Assembly: GCA_027035885.1 (NCBI GenBank)
Contig: JALVTR010000083.1
Span: 1 to 34,762 of the forward strand
Length of the DNA: 34,762 bases
Source of the DNA: Desulfurellales bacterium
Lineage (GTDB): Bacteria; Campylobacterota_A; Desulfurellia; Desulfurellales; Hippeaceae
Reading direction: 5' to 3'
Below the pieces are notes generated by a model. That model made no database searches, was not told where the DNA came from, and worked only from the letters and a program-made list of their open reading frames with translations. The position numbers and the translations under genes are program-made. The number at the start of each line of letters is the position of its first letter. Position 1 is the first letter of the stretch. This document shows, in pieces, positions 23,571 to 32,847 of this stretch.

Positions 23571-24249
23571 CATTAGAAAAGTTGAGGAGAGGATAAAGTA
23601 CACTTTCAAAAATAATGGCCTTTTAAAGAAGGCACTTACGCATAGGTCAAGTGTTAGAGATAAAACCCAATCCAATGAGAGGCTTGAGTTTTTGGGTGAT
23701 GCGGTTTTAGAACTTGTTGTTACAGAATTTCTAATAAACAACTACAAAACCATCGATGAAGGTAAGTTGTCAAAGATTAGGGCGGCGAGTGTTAATACAA
23801 AGGCACTTGCCAGTATTGCCAAGAAATTAGAACTTTTTAACTATATTATTGTCGGTAAAAGCGAAAGAAAAGAGGGCATTGTTTACAACGAAAGCATACT
23901 CGAGGATACGTTTGAAGCCATAGTTGGCGCGATTTATTTGGACGGAGGATTGGAAAAGGCAAAAAGGTTTATTGAATATTACCTTGCGGATACAATAAAA
24001 ACTATTGTTGAGAAGGGTATTATTTTTGATTACAAGACTTACCTTCAGGAGCTAACCCAAAGGGTATTTGGCGGTTTGCCTGTTTATGAGATTATTAAAG
24101 AGGAAGGGCAAGAGCATAATAAAACTTTCTATTGCGATGTTTACATTAATGATATAAAATACGGCTTCGGCATTGGAAAAAGCAAGAAAGAAGCAGAAAA
24201 GAAAGCAGCCAAAGAGGCTGTAGAAAAATTGGAGAATGGTAGTGTTTAA
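23563..24249 (+). CDS. rnc: ribonuclease III
   Basis: Double-strand-specific endoribonuclease that processes rRNA precursors and regulates mRNAs. The signature NERLEFLGDAVLELVV is near residue 38, and the second acidic cluster is EDTFEAIVGAIYLDGG. A C-terminal double-stranded RNA-binding domain ends in YGFGIGKSKKEAEKKAAKEA. The ATG at 23563 was chosen, giving 228 residues and the usual N-terminus; an upstream in-frame extension to 23542 lies inside the cysteine synthase gene. The gene overlaps era, a widespread rnc-era pairing in which both proteins act on 16S rRNA maturation. Confidence 0.95.
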   Translation: MFDIRKVEERIKYTFKNNGLLKKALTHRSSVRDKTQSNERLEFLGDAVLELVVTEFLINNYKTIDEGKLSKIRAASVNTKALASIAKKLELFNYIIVGKSERKEGIVYNESILEDTFEAIVGAIYLDGGLEKAKRFIEYYLADTIKTIVEKGIIFDYKTYLQELTQRVFGGLPVYEIIKEEGQEHNKTFYCDVYINDIKYGFGIGKSKKEAEKKAAKEAVEKLENGSV

Positions 24250-25135
24250 GTCGGGATTTATTGCAATTTTAGGGAAACCCAACGTAGGAAAATCCACTTT
24301 GTTGAACATTTTGATAGGGGAAAAGATAGCCATTGTTTCGCATAAACCTCAAGCAACGAGGAAATCCATGAAGGGTATTTTAAACGGAGAGAACTATCAG
24401 ATTATTTTTGTTGATACGCCAGGTGTGCATGAGTCTCAGAAAAAGTTGAATCAAGTGATGAAAAGATACATAGATGGGGCGTTAGAGGATTTTGACATCG
24501 CACTTGTTATGACCGACAATCACGGAGAAATAGACGAGGTTTTAGAAGAGTATCTTGCCAAAATTAAGCAAAAGAGGAAAAAATCCATTTTGGTGATTAA
24601 CAAAACCGATTTGATGACCAAAGAACAAGTAGACGAGATAAGGGAAAGATTTACCTCAAAAGCTGACTTTAACATTATTTCAGATGTGTCGCTGATAAAA
24701 GACCCTGACGCGAGGGATAAGATTTTAAACGCCATTTTAGAGCTTCTGGAAGAAGGGCCTAAATATTATGAAGATGACATTATAAGCGCAGAAACCGAAC
24801 GTTTCATTATTGCAGAAATCATACGTGAAAAAATAATGAATAACGTGGCTCAAGAGATTCCGTACCATGTAGCTGTTACGGTTGAGGAGATGAAATACAG
24901 GGAAGAAAAGGGCTTGTACTACATACGTGCCAATATTATCGTTGAAAGACGAGCTCACAAGATGATTGTAATTGGAGAGAATGGCAAGTTAATTAAAGAG
25001 ATTGGAAGGCAGGCAAGGAAAGAAATTGAGGAATTTTTAAAAACAAAGGTTTACCTTGATTTGTGGGTGAAGATAAAAGAGCACTGGACAAAGAAGGAGC
25101 CTTTAATTAGAGAATATATAGACCCAAGGTTTTAA
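24242..25135 (+). CDS. era: GTPase Era
   Basis: Ribosome-assembly GTPase that binds the 3' end of 16S rRNA. The P-loop is GKPNVGKSTLLN, with the switch region PQATRKSMKG, DTPGVHE as G3, and NKTDLM as G4. The C-terminal KH domain carries IGENGKLIKEIGRQARKEIE. About 297 residues is normal. GGAG at 24231-24234 sits 7 bases before GTG (24242) but only 1 base before ATG (24236), so GTG is preferred; the ATG would add two residues. It overlaps the rnc end by 8 bases from this start. Confidence 0.96.
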   Translation: MFKSGFIAILGKPNVGKSTLLNILIGEKIAIVSHKPQATRKSMKGILNGENYQIIFVDTPGVHESQKKLNQVMKRYIDGALEDFDIALVMTDNHGEIDEVLEEYLAKIKQKRKKSILVINKTDLMTKEQVDEIRERFTSKADFNIISDVSLIKDPDARDKILNAILELLEEGPKYYEDDIISAETERFIIAEIIREKIMNNVAQEIPYHVAVTVEEMKYREEKGLYYIRANIIVERRAHKMIVIGENGKLIKEIGRQARKEIEEFLKTKVYLDLWVKIKEHWTKKEPLIREYIDPRF

Positions 25136-25138
25136 ACC

Positions 25139-26524
25139 ATGACAAATAACGAACTAAAAGAGCATATATACGACGAAATGATTATAAAGAACATAAGGAA
25201 GTTAATAAGAAAAGAAGCAAAGGAGAATGTGAACAAAATTCTCTCCAAATTGCACCCAGCTGATATTGCAAGGGTGCTTTTGAACCTCGCTCCAGATGAA
25301 CAGATTTATTCCATGAAGGCTTTAAAGGACATTGAGTTAAAGGCAGAAGCTGTTGAATATTTAGACGACTATAAAGTTGCAGCAAAACTTTTAGAGCAAC
25401 TCGACCCTAAAGAAGCAGCTATGATTTTAGAAAAAATTTCTCCAGATAAGGCTGTTGATATTATTGAGGAGCTGAGTGAGAAGTTTGAGGAGGAAGTTCA
25501 AAAACACTTCAGTAGCACCTTTAAAGAAGAAGTTTTAAGCCTGCTTAAATATCCTGAAGATACAGCAGGCGGCATAATGAACCCGGATTTCTTTGCTATA
25601 GACAAAGATATGACTGTTGAAGAGGCGTTAGAAGAAATTCGCAGGGCGAGTAAAGAAAAGAAGATAATATATGTTTATGTTGTTGATAAATTCGGGCACT
25701 TGATAGGCGTTGTTACCCTAAGAGCTTTGATAACGGCAGATAAGAATAAAAAGATAGAAAACATTACGAATACAAATATCATTTCTGTTAGAACCAGCAT
25801 GGATCAAGAAGAGGTTGCAAAGATTGTTGAAAAATATGACCTGTTGTGTGTGCCTGTTGTTGATAACAAAAATAGGCTTGTAGGTATTATTACCGTTGAT
25901 GACATTATTGATGTTATTCGCGAGGAAACAACGGAGGATATCTACAAATTAATCGGTACATCAGAAGATGAATTTGAAGAGACAAAGGTTGTAAACATAA
26001 TAAAATACAGGGCTCCATGGCTCATTATGAGTTTGCTGGGTGAGTCTGTCTCGGGCAGTGTTTTAAAATTCTTTGACGGAACACTGAGGACTGCAATTTC
26101 GTTGTCTTTTTTTATGCCATTAATCATGGCTTTGGGCGGTAACACAGGACAGCAATCTCAAACGATAGTCGTTAGGGCTTTGGCGCTTGGCAAATTCGAT
26201 GAGGGTGGTATTTGGAAGATTATCAAAATTCAGATAAAAACGGCTTTGTCAATCGGAACACTGTTTGCCATTTTGGGTTTCAGTATGGCTTTAATTTTCC
26301 AAAGAAACTTCCCTTTGGCTTTGGTAGTTGCCTCATCTTTGTTTTTATCCATGTTTCTGTCTACGATTATCGGAGCGTTTTTGCCTTTGGGTTTAAAGAA
26401 GTTAAACGTAGACCCAGCGGTTGCTGCAAGTCCTTTTATTTCAGCAATGAACGATATAATGGGACTTTTTATCTATTTAACAATAGCAACTCTTTCTATT
26501 AAATATTTTGGGGTTAGATTATGA
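25139..26524 (+). CDS. mgtE: magnesium transporter MgtE
   Basis: Homodimeric magnesium channel whose cytosolic part closes the pore when magnesium is plentiful. The 461-residue protein shows the family architecture: an N-terminal helical superhelix (about 1-130) with LHPADIARVLL repeats, two CBS domains (about 135-255), a connecting helix with YRAPWLIMSLLGESVSG, and a C-terminal pore domain of about five helices (about 285-458), including the conserved LPLIMALGGNTGQQSQT segment. It starts 3 bases after era with a modest AAGG site. No magnesium riboswitch fits, because no leader exists. Confidence 0.94.
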   Translation: MTNNELKEHIYDEMIIKNIRKLIRKEAKENVNKILSKLHPADIARVLLNLAPDEQIYSMKALKDIELKAEAVEYLDDYKVAAKLLEQLDPKEAAMILEKISPDKAVDIIEELSEKFEEEVQKHFSSTFKEEVLSLLKYPEDTAGGIMNPDFFAIDKDMTVEEALEEIRRASKEKKIIYVYVVDKFGHLIGVVTLRALITADKNKKIENITNTNIISVRTSMDQEEVAKIVEKYDLLCVPVVDNKNRLVGIITVDDIIDVIREETTEDIYKLIGTSEDEFEETKVVNIIKYRAPWLIMSLLGESVSGSVLKFFDGTLRTAISLSFFMPLIMALGGNTGQQSQTIVVRALALGKFDEGGIWKIIKIQIKTALSIGTLFAILGFSMALIFQRNFPLALVVASSLFLSMFLSTIIGAFLPLGLKKLNVDPAVAASPFISAMNDIMGLFIYLTIATLSIKYFGVRL

Positions 26525-27873
26525 AATTGTTTGGTACAGATGGTATTAGAGGGAAAGCCAACGTTTATCCAATGGCAGGCGATATGGCTTATAAGTTGGG
26601 CAAGGCTTTGGTTTATGCTTTAAACGGTACGCCCAACAAAAAGAGAAAAATAATAATTGGAAAAGATACAAGGCTTTCTGGGTATATGCTTGAAAGTGCC
26701 ATAACAAGCGGTATTGTTTCAATGGGAGCGGATGCGTATCTTGTAGGGCCTATGCCTACGCCTGCAATAGCATTTTTGGTTAAAAGCATGCGATGTGACG
26801 CTGGTGTTGTGATATCGGCAAGCCACAATCCTTATGATGATAACGGCATAAAGATATTCTCGCATAAAGGTCTGAAACTCGATGATGAGCTTGAAGAAAC
26901 CATTGAAGAACTGATCTTAAGTAATGCACTTGATGGTAAAGGCACTTTGGGTGATAAAATTGGAAGGGCGTATAGAATCAGGGATACGCTTGGTAGATAC
27001 ATTGTTTTTGCCAAAGATACCTTGCCTTACAGTGTTTCTTTAGAGGGATTAAGAGTTGTTTTAGACTGTGCAAATGGTGCTACATATAAGGTTGCGCCCA
27101 TGATATTTGAAGAGCTCGGCGCTGAGGTGATAGCGATTAACAATCAACCAAATGGTATAAATATAAATGATAAGTGTGGTTCAACTTATCCAAATACAAT
27201 TTTGGACGCAACGAGGCTTTATAGGGCTGATGTTGGCATAGCCTTTGATGGTGATGGTGATAGGGTTTTGATGGTTGATGATAAGTATAACTTGGTTGAT
27301 GGAGATGCCATTTTGGCTATTCTTGCAAAAAGCATGAAAGAAAATGGAACTTTAAAAGGTGATACGGTTGTTGGAACTGTGATGACAAACTATGGTTTGG
27401 AGCTTTTTCTGAAAAAAGTCGGCGTGAGACTTGAGCGTGTTGATGTTGGAGATAAAAATATAGTCAAAAGAATGATTGAAAGAAGCTATAATCTGGGTGG
27501 TGAGCAATCTGGGCATGTAGTTTTGTGGGATTTTAACACAACCGGTGATGGAATTGTTACGGCTTTAACGGTATTGTCGATAATGCAGCGAGAGAAAAAG
27601 AGACTGTCTGAACTAACTAAAGGCTTCAAAAAAATACCACAGAAAACATATAATGTTGTTGTCAAGGATAAGCCACCAATTAAAGATATAGACGAGATTC
27701 AAAGGGCTATAGAAAAAACAGAAAGCATTTTAAAGGGTAATGGAAGGATTGTTGTTAGATATTCCGGAACTGAGCCTATGTTGAGAATCACGACTGAATC
27801 GACGCAGGCGGAGTTGGTGGATGAATGTATAAGGATTGTTGCTGAGGCTGCTAAGGCCGTATTGGGGAGGTGA
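26521..27873 (+). CDS. glmM: phosphoglucosamine mutase
   Basis: Converts glucosamine-6-phosphate to glucosamine-1-phosphate, on the way to UDP-GlcNAc for peptidoglycan and lipopolysaccharide. The N-terminal LFGTDGIRGKAN is diagnostic. The phosphorylated serine is S101 in ISASHNPYDDNG. The metal-binding loop is FDGDGDR near residue 240, the sugar-binding loop is GGEQSGH, and the phosphate-binding C-terminal motif is RYSGTEPMLRI. At 450 residues all four domains are complete. The start overlaps the mgtE stop by 4 bases (ATGA). Its product could also feed the nucleotide-sugar dehydrogenase encoded at 15490. Confidence 0.96.
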   Translation: MKLFGTDGIRGKANVYPMAGDMAYKLGKALVYALNGTPNKKRKIIIGKDTRLSGYMLESAITSGIVSMGADAYLVGPMPTPAIAFLVKSMRCDAGVVISASHNPYDDNGIKIFSHKGLKLDDELEETIEELILSNALDGKGTLGDKIGRAYRIRDTLGRYIVFAKDTLPYSVSLEGLRVVLDCANGATYKVAPMIFEELGAEVIAINNQPNGININDKCGSTYPNTILDATRLYRADVGIAFDGDGDRVLMVDDKYNLVDGDAILAILAKSMKENGTLKGDTVVGTVMTNYGLELFLKKVGVRLERVDVGDKNIVKRMIERSYNLGGEQSGHVVLWDFNTTGDGIVTALTVLSIMQREKKRLSELTKGFKKIPQKTYNVVVKDKPPIKDIDEIQRAIEKTESILKGNGRIVVRYSGTEPMLRITTESTQAELVDECIRIVAEAAKAVLGR

Positions 27874-27878
27874 GTCAT

Positions 27879-28379
27879 ATGAAAAGGTTTATAGTTGTTT
27901 TTGCCTTTGTTTTAGGTACTTTTTTTGTTGCTCAGGCTAAAGATATAAATATACAGCTCGATTCTCCGTATTTCGATAATTCAACCACAACAAATGTTAG
28001 CCATTATTTGGGTAAAAAACCCGTTCTTTTGGTTTTCTTTTATCCAGATTGCCCACCTTGTGAGCATGAGGCAAAAAACATTAATAAACTTTACAATGAA
28101 TACAGGTATAAGATAAACATTATCGGCATAAGCTTGAGCAGGGATAGGTATGACATCGGGGATTTTATTAAGGATTTAAAAATAAAGTATCCCATTTGGA
28201 GAATACATTCGAAAGACCAACTAAAGTATGTTGGTGGAATCTTAGCTACGCCTACGGTCGTTATATTGGATAAAAATGGCAATATTGTGGCTAAATGTGT
28301 TGGCAAAAGAAGTTATAAATTTTTCAAGAGGCGGTTTAACAATCTGCTGAAAGGAGAAGATAAACCATGTTCAAAGTAG
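27879..28379 (+). CDS. periplasmic TlpA/ResA-like thioredoxin protein
   Basis: Exported thiol-disulfide protein of the TlpA/AhpC-TSA group. An N-terminal signal peptide (MKRF, a long hydrophobic core, A-Q-A cleavage region) precedes a thioredoxin fold with the redox motif DCPPCEHE (CPPC) and the cis-proline site in ATPTVVILDKNG. The substrate is unknown; cytochrome maturation or peroxide reduction are possibilities within the family. The ATG at 27879 is chosen because GGGGAGG lies 8 bases upstream; a GTG at 27870 would overlap that ribosome site. The C-terminal tail has another cysteine (DKPCSK). Its end overlaps serA by 13 bases. Confidence 0.86.
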   Translation: MKRFIVVFAFVLGTFFVAQAKDINIQLDSPYFDNSTTTNVSHYLGKKPVLLVFFYPDCPPCEHEAKNINKLYNEYRYKINIIGISLSRDRYDIGDFIKDLKIKYPIWRIHSKDQLKYVGGILATPTVVILDKNGNIVAKCVGKRSYKFFKRRFNNLLKGEDKPCSK

Positions 28380-29956
28380 CTGTTTGCGACCCCATATCTG
28401 AAAAAGGCATTGAAATTTTGAGAAATGATAAGGATGTTGTTGTTGAGATAAAAAGTGGCATCGATAAAAAGGAGCTTCCTAAAGAGCTTATAGACTCTGA
28501 CGCAATAATAACGAGAAGCTCTACAACCATTGATAAAGAATTTTTGGGCTACTGTAAAAATTTAAAGGTTATAGGTAGAGCTGGCGTTGGTGTTGACAAT
28601 ATTGATTTGGATGAAGCTTCTAAGAAGGGTATTGTTGTTTTAAATATGCCAACAGGTAATACACTTGCTGCAACGGAACACACTATGACCCATATGTTAA
28701 ACTGCATGCGTTTTATGCCCAATGCAAATTACGAGTTGAAATACAAACACACTTGGAATAGAAAGAAATGGATGGGCATTGAGCTTTATGAGAAGACACT
28801 TGGTATTATCGGTATGGGCAGAATAGGAACACGTGTTGCCGTAAGGGCTATGAGCTTTGGCGCGGATGTTGTTGTTTACGATCCGTATATACCTAAGGAA
28901 AAGGCAACTAAGATAGGCGCAAGGATTGTGGACGACTTAGACGAACTTCTTGAGGTTTCTGACATTATAACGATACACACGCCAAAGACAGAAGAGACAT
29001 ACAACATGATAGGAAAAGACGAGATAGCAAAGATGAAAGACGGGGTGATTTTGATAAACTGTGCTCGCGGTGGGTTATACAACGAAAAAGCTTTGTACGA
29101 TGGGCTAAAAAGTGGAAAAATCAGGGCTTTGGGTATAGATGTGTTTGAAAATGAGCCTCAGCCTAACCATCCTTTGTTTGAATTTGATAATGTGTTTGTT
29201 ACACCTCATCTCGGGGCAAATACATACGAGTCGCAGATTAGGGTGGCAGAAGGTATAGCAAAATCAGTGATTGATGCACTGAAAGGTAGAGGCTATGAAA
29301 ATGCTGTTAATATAAAGATGGAAGAAGAAGAAATCTCAGAAATAGGCAAACAATTTTTGGGGTTGGCAGAGCGTATGGGCTCTTTCTTGTCTCAATACAT
29401 CAAAGGGTTTATTAAAAAGGTTGCTCTCTATTCCCATGGGGAAATAGGGAGTTGTATGAATTCTTTAGGTTTATTTACAATTGTCGGCGTACTGAAAAAT
29501 ATGGTGGATGAGCATGTTAATTATGTCAATGCCCCTTATATAGCAAAGGATAGAGGCGTTGATGTGGAAACAGATGTTTACGATAAGACTACAGAGTTTA
29601 AAAATTATCTTTTAATAAAGGCTTATTATGACGATGGAAAAACGCTTGAAATTGGCGGAACGGTATTTGAGCCAAACAAGGCGCGCATAGTGTACATGGA
29701 CGGCTTTGATATGGAAATTGAGCTTACAGGTAACATAATTGTTTTTAAAAACTACGACAAGCCCGGTGTCATAGGCAAGGTTGGCTTGATTTTGGGCGAG
29801 CATAAAATCAACATTGCAGACTTTAGGTTAGGCAGAAAGAAGGATTTGGGCGAGGCGCTGTCATTTATAAAGGTCGACCAAGAGGTTAGCGATTCCATTT
29901 TAAAGGAGATTTTGAATATAGACGGTGCTATATTAATAGCCAAAGTTAAGCTCTAA
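28367..29956 (+). CDS. serA: D-3-phosphoglycerate dehydrogenase
   Basis: Oxidises 3-phosphoglycerate to 3-phosphohydroxypyruvate, the first step of serine synthesis. The 529-residue long form carries the substrate and NAD-binding domains, an intervening domain (about 320-450) and a C-terminal ACT domain (about 455-529), which in relatives mediates serine feedback. Motifs include ITRSSTTID, GRAGVGVDNID, the Rossmann GIIGMGRIGTRVA, NCARGGLYNEKAL, IDVFENEP and the catalytic His in TPHLGANTYESQ. The ATG has AAGGAG upstream within the previous gene. Its TAA overlaps the convergent maf stop by 4 bases. In the same operon as cysteine synthase, it supports a serine-to-cysteine route. Confidence 0.95.
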   Translation: MFKVAVCDPISEKGIEILRNDKDVVVEIKSGIDKKELPKELIDSDAIITRSSTTIDKEFLGYCKNLKVIGRAGVGVDNIDLDEASKKGIVVLNMPTGNTLAATEHTMTHMLNCMRFMPNANYELKYKHTWNRKKWMGIELYEKTLGIIGMGRIGTRVAVRAMSFGADVVVYDPYIPKEKATKIGARIVDDLDELLEVSDIITIHTPKTEETYNMIGKDEIAKMKDGVILINCARGGLYNEKALYDGLKSGKIRALGIDVFENEPQPNHPLFEFDNVFVTPHLGANTYESQIRVAEGIAKSVIDALKGRGYENAVNIKMEEEEISEIGKQFLGLAERMGSFLSQYIKGFIKKVALYSHGEIGSCMNSLGLFTIVGVLKNMVDEHVNYVNAPYIAKDRGVDVETDVYDKTTEFKNYLLIKAYYDDGKTLEIGGTVFEPNKARIVYMDGFDMEIELTGNIIVFKNYDKPGVIGKVGLILGEHKINIADFRLGRKKDLGEALSFIKVDQEVSDSILKEILNIDGAILIAKVKL

Positions 29957-32721
29957 TTTGCTCCTGTAAGCGATTTGATTTTTCCCATAAGCATGTTGTA
30001 TTCATTTATCATGCCCATTTCTTTGTAGCATACGGCTATTTTTGTTAAAGTTCTTATTTTATCGTCTGAAAATTGTAGGTATTCTTCAAAGGTTTTAAAA
30101 GCTTTTTCATATTCACCAAATTCGTAATATAAGTTGCCAAGCGTATCCAAAACACCCGGTTTTAGATTGTGGTTCATGCTTATAGCCTTTTCTAAGTTTT
30201 CCTTAGCTAAGCCATAGTCTTCTTTTTCTATATACAATTTGCCTAAAGCCAAATATACAAGTGGTTGGTATGGAATAAGCTCAACAGCCTCTTTTAAGTA
30301 TTTTTCCGCTTTATCAAGCTCCTTTTTGTCTATATAGATGCTTCCAAGCAAAAATGGTATATCGCCGAAACTACCGTACTTTTCATAAAGGTCTTTTAGA
30401 ATATCAAAGGCTTTCTCCATTTGTTCTTTTTTAACGAACTCAATAGCCGTTTTGTACTCTTCGAATATATCCCCTTCAAGGCTTAGCTGTTCATACAGTA
30501 AATTTTGCCTTTTCATGTCTTTTGACACTTTTGACATTTCCTCTACTATGCTTACCCATTTTTTGACCTCTTTGTTTTCGGGTTCGTAGTCTAACGCCCT
30601 TAAAACAAGCCTTTTTGCGTCAACGTAATCTTTGTTGTCTATCGCTTTCTTTGCAAGTATCAAGTGAGAAGAAACCATGTTTTTTTCCACTCTGTAATCA
30701 AACTCAGCTTTCTTATAATCTGGATTTAATTCAATAGCCTTTTTAAAGTTTTCCAAAGTCTCTTTGTGCATAAATCTATTTAAGCCACACAATTTGGCTT
30801 TCCAGTAATAAAATTCAGCCACATCTCCTTGTGTTTCTATAGCTAAATCTGCAAGTTCAATGCCAGTATAAATGTCTTTGAATTCAAAGTATAGCTCCAA
30901 TAGGGAAATGATTTTTTCCTTGTTTTTTAAAAATTTTTCCCTGTTTTTTCTAAAATCATACTCGAACTTCAATATATCCAAGAGGTTTTTTATGTGTTTC
31001 CTTGTTTCTACAGATTTTTCTCTAATTAGCTTAAAATATTCAATAGATCGGTTTATTCTATCTTCAACGCTTTGTTCTTCTATGTCTATCTCTTCTCTGT
31101 TAAAATAGAAAAACTCTTTAAAGAAAAAGCTCTGGACAGCACTGGAAAATATTGGGTCAAATGTAATTTCGTCGTTAATCGAGTTGATTTTGCTAACCTT
31201 TTTTCTTATCTGATTTTCGTCCTTGTTAATTTTCCATCTATCCAAAACGTCTTTTGCCATATCCAAAGCCTTTTTTGATTTGCGTATAATTTGTTCAACC
31301 CTGTTAAATATCTGTTCTGTTTTTGATATCACTTTTTCATAGTCTAAGCTGTTATCTGTCTCAAAAATAATCTTGTCGATTGAGTTTTTCAGGTATTTAT
31401 CTTCTGCCTCTTTAAGACTCATAAGTTCAGTACCTTCTATAAACGCTCCTCCCTCCGTTGCGTTAATAAACTTAAAGCCCCGTGGGATCAACATTTTAAC
31501 GATATCTTCAACCACTTTTAATCCGGTGTACATTGCCGAATCTGTAGGCAGTTTTTCTTGATAGTTTCCCTTAACCCAATAAACTTTTTTTGGTAAATCT
31601 GCTTCTACAGAGGCTCCCTTAGCATGATCTAATCCACCTGTAAATGACCAGTCCTGTCCAACAAAGATTATAGGATTGGCGCGCAGATAATAGGCCAATG
31701 ATATGGCTGTGTGGGTTACAGCGTTGCCAGGAAGCGATAAATCATCAAATTTTCCTGCGATATCTCCATATAATTCTGCAAAAGATATGCCCCGGCATTC
31801 CACTATTGATTTTTTGAATATCTTTGGTATCTGGTGGTAGACGGCTGCCGTATGAACATAAATAAGATCTGACTTTTTTTTATCTTTTAGTAATGATTTA
31901 TATTTTTCTATGTTCACGGGATTGTAATCCACTCCACACACTATGTCTGGTTTTATGCCGTATTCGCCTAAAGTTCCCAAAACACTATCTGCGGCAATTA
32001 TCAAAGCCTTATCTTTTAAAGTTTTTAGTTTGTCTATATTTTTCATAAGAGAAGGGCCGCTTGCGACTATTATAGCTGGCTTATTTTCAAACTTATTTTT
32101 TGTAAAATGCCCAATAGGCCCTCCCCTTACAAATGACAGTGTGTTTTTGATAGAATTTTCTGTCATAGTAGTAGATTTGTTAATCAAAGTTGCTCTGTTT
32201 ATATAGAAAGTCGCAAGGTATTTTTTTGTGTATTCTTTGATATCCTCTACGTTGTAAAAATAAACCTTATCATATCCTGCAATTGTGTATTGATAAACGT
32301 CAGCCCAGATTAGCCTCCTATTTAAAAAGCTTAAAAGCTTGTCTATCTCATCTTTGTAGTTTTCAGATAGTGGAATTATAAGCGTGTTGTCGTCTTTCAA
32401 TATATCGGAAACGTTTTTTTTGCTTAAAATTAACTTTAACAGAGCTAAATTGGTTTCAAAAACAATTATAAAGGTTTTTTTGAACTTCTCTCTCAATTTT
32501 CTAATGGTTTTCCCTTTTCCAAATCCGTGCAGTATTGCAATGTCATAAGGTTTTAAGTTTTCGGCTGTTTCATGCACAAAATCCAACTCTATATCTTTAT
32601 AAAACAGTTTGTCTTCTTCTTGTATGTATTTTAGGTCTTGATTAACCTCTATTTCTTCTAATTTCTCTAAAAGCCCTCTGTATATATCATTTGTCATTGC
32701 GTTTTTGTTGACTTCCAACAT
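29953..32721 (-). CDS. Maf/DUF115 flagellin glycosylation protein with C-terminal TPR repeats
   Basis: A 922-residue protein of the motility accessory factor family (MAF_flag10/DUF115), whose members in Campylobacter, Helicobacter and Aeromonas attach nonulosonic sugars such as pseudaminic acid to flagellin. The core (about 200-430) carries IIVASGPSLMKN (219-225 for VASGPSL), AADSVLGTLGEYGIKPDIVCGVD, LPGNAVTHTA and FVGQDWSFTGG. The C-terminal third (about 640-915) contains TPR-like repeats (for example LALGKLYIEKEDYGLAKENLEKA, seen as a series of W/Y-G-A spaced helices), probably for protein contact. A coiled-coil-like middle separates them. GGGAGG precedes the ATG. It is divergent from flagellin with a 242-base gap, supporting flagellin as the substrate. 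The sugar donor is unknown. Confidence 0.88.
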   Translation of the reverse strand: MLEVNKNAMTNDIYRGLLEKLEEIEVNQDLKYIQEEDKLFYKDIELDFVHETAENLKPYDIAILHGFGKGKTIRKLREKFKKTFIIVFETNLALLKLILSKKNVSDILKDDNTLIIPLSENYKDEIDKLLSFLNRRLIWADVYQYTIAGYDKVYFYNVEDIKEYTKKYLATFYINRATLINKSTTMTENSIKNTLSFVRGGPIGHFTKNKFENKPAIIVASGPSLMKNIDKLKTLKDKALIIAADSVLGTLGEYGIKPDIVCGVDYNPVNIEKYKSLLKDKKKSDLIYVHTAAVYHQIPKIFKKSIVECRGISFAELYGDIAGKFDDLSLPGNAVTHTAISLAYYLRANPIIFVGQDWSFTGGLDHAKGASVEADLPKKVYWVKGNYQEKLPTDSAMYTGLKVVEDIVKMLIPRGFKFINATEGGAFIEGTELMSLKEAEDKYLKNSIDKIIFETDNSLDYEKVISKTEQIFNRVEQIIRKSKKALDMAKDVLDRWKINKDENQIRKKVSKINSINDEITFDPIFSSAVQSFFFKEFFYFNREEIDIEEQSVEDRINRSIEYFKLIREKSVETRKHIKNLLDILKFEYDFRKNREKFLKNKEKIISLLELYFEFKDIYTGIELADLAIETQGDVAEFYYWKAKLCGLNRFMHKETLENFKKAIELNPDYKKAEFDYRVEKNMVSSHLILAKKAIDNKDYVDAKRLVLRALDYEPENKEVKKWVSIVEEMSKVSKDMKRQNLLYEQLSLEGDIFEEYKTAIEFVKKEQMEKAFDILKDLYEKYGSFGDIPFLLGSIYIDKKELDKAEKYLKEAVELIPYQPLVYLALGKLYIEKEDYGLAKENLEKAISMNHNLKPGVLDTLGNLYYEFGEYEKAFKTFEEYLQFSDDKIRTLTKIAVCYKEMGMINEYNMLMGKIKSLTGAN

Positions 32722-32740
32722 AAAAACCTCCCATTAACAA

Positions 32741-32776
32741 AAAGCTTTTCTATGTTTGTAGCATATAGCAAGCTTT
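32741..32776. repeat. inverted repeat between maf and flagellin
   Basis: AAAGCTT (32741-32747) and AAGCTTT (32770-32776) form a 7-base-pair stem, extended inside by CTAT/ATAG. On the minus strand the hairpin is followed by TTTTTGTT, just before the maf ribosome site, so it could act as an attenuator in the maf leader. It could equally be an operator between divergent genes. No convincing maf promoter was identified. Confidence 0.4.
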
Positions 32777-32814
32777 ATTCCTTTTTGCTGCATAAATAAA
32801 AAAAGTTTTAATGC

Positions 32815-32841
32815 TAAAGTTCTGCTAAAAGCTGCCGATAA
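32815..32841 (+). promoter_or_regulatory. perfect sigma-28 (FliA) flagellin promoter
   Basis: TAAA (32815-32818), exactly 15 bases, then GCCGATAA (32834-32841), matching the full enterobacterial sigma-28 consensus at every position. Transcription should begin near 32848, giving a leader of about 115 bases before the flagellin ATG. Confidence 0.93.
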
Positions 32842-32847
32842 ATTAGG

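Noticed and set aside
25100-25138. Possible magnesium-responsive leader before mgtE
   Set aside because: Only three bases separate era and mgtE, and no suitable structure is present.
26212-26502. 96-residue frame inside mgtE in another phase
   Set aside because: Aromatic-rich out-of-frame reading of membrane-helix codons; mgtE is intact and conserved.
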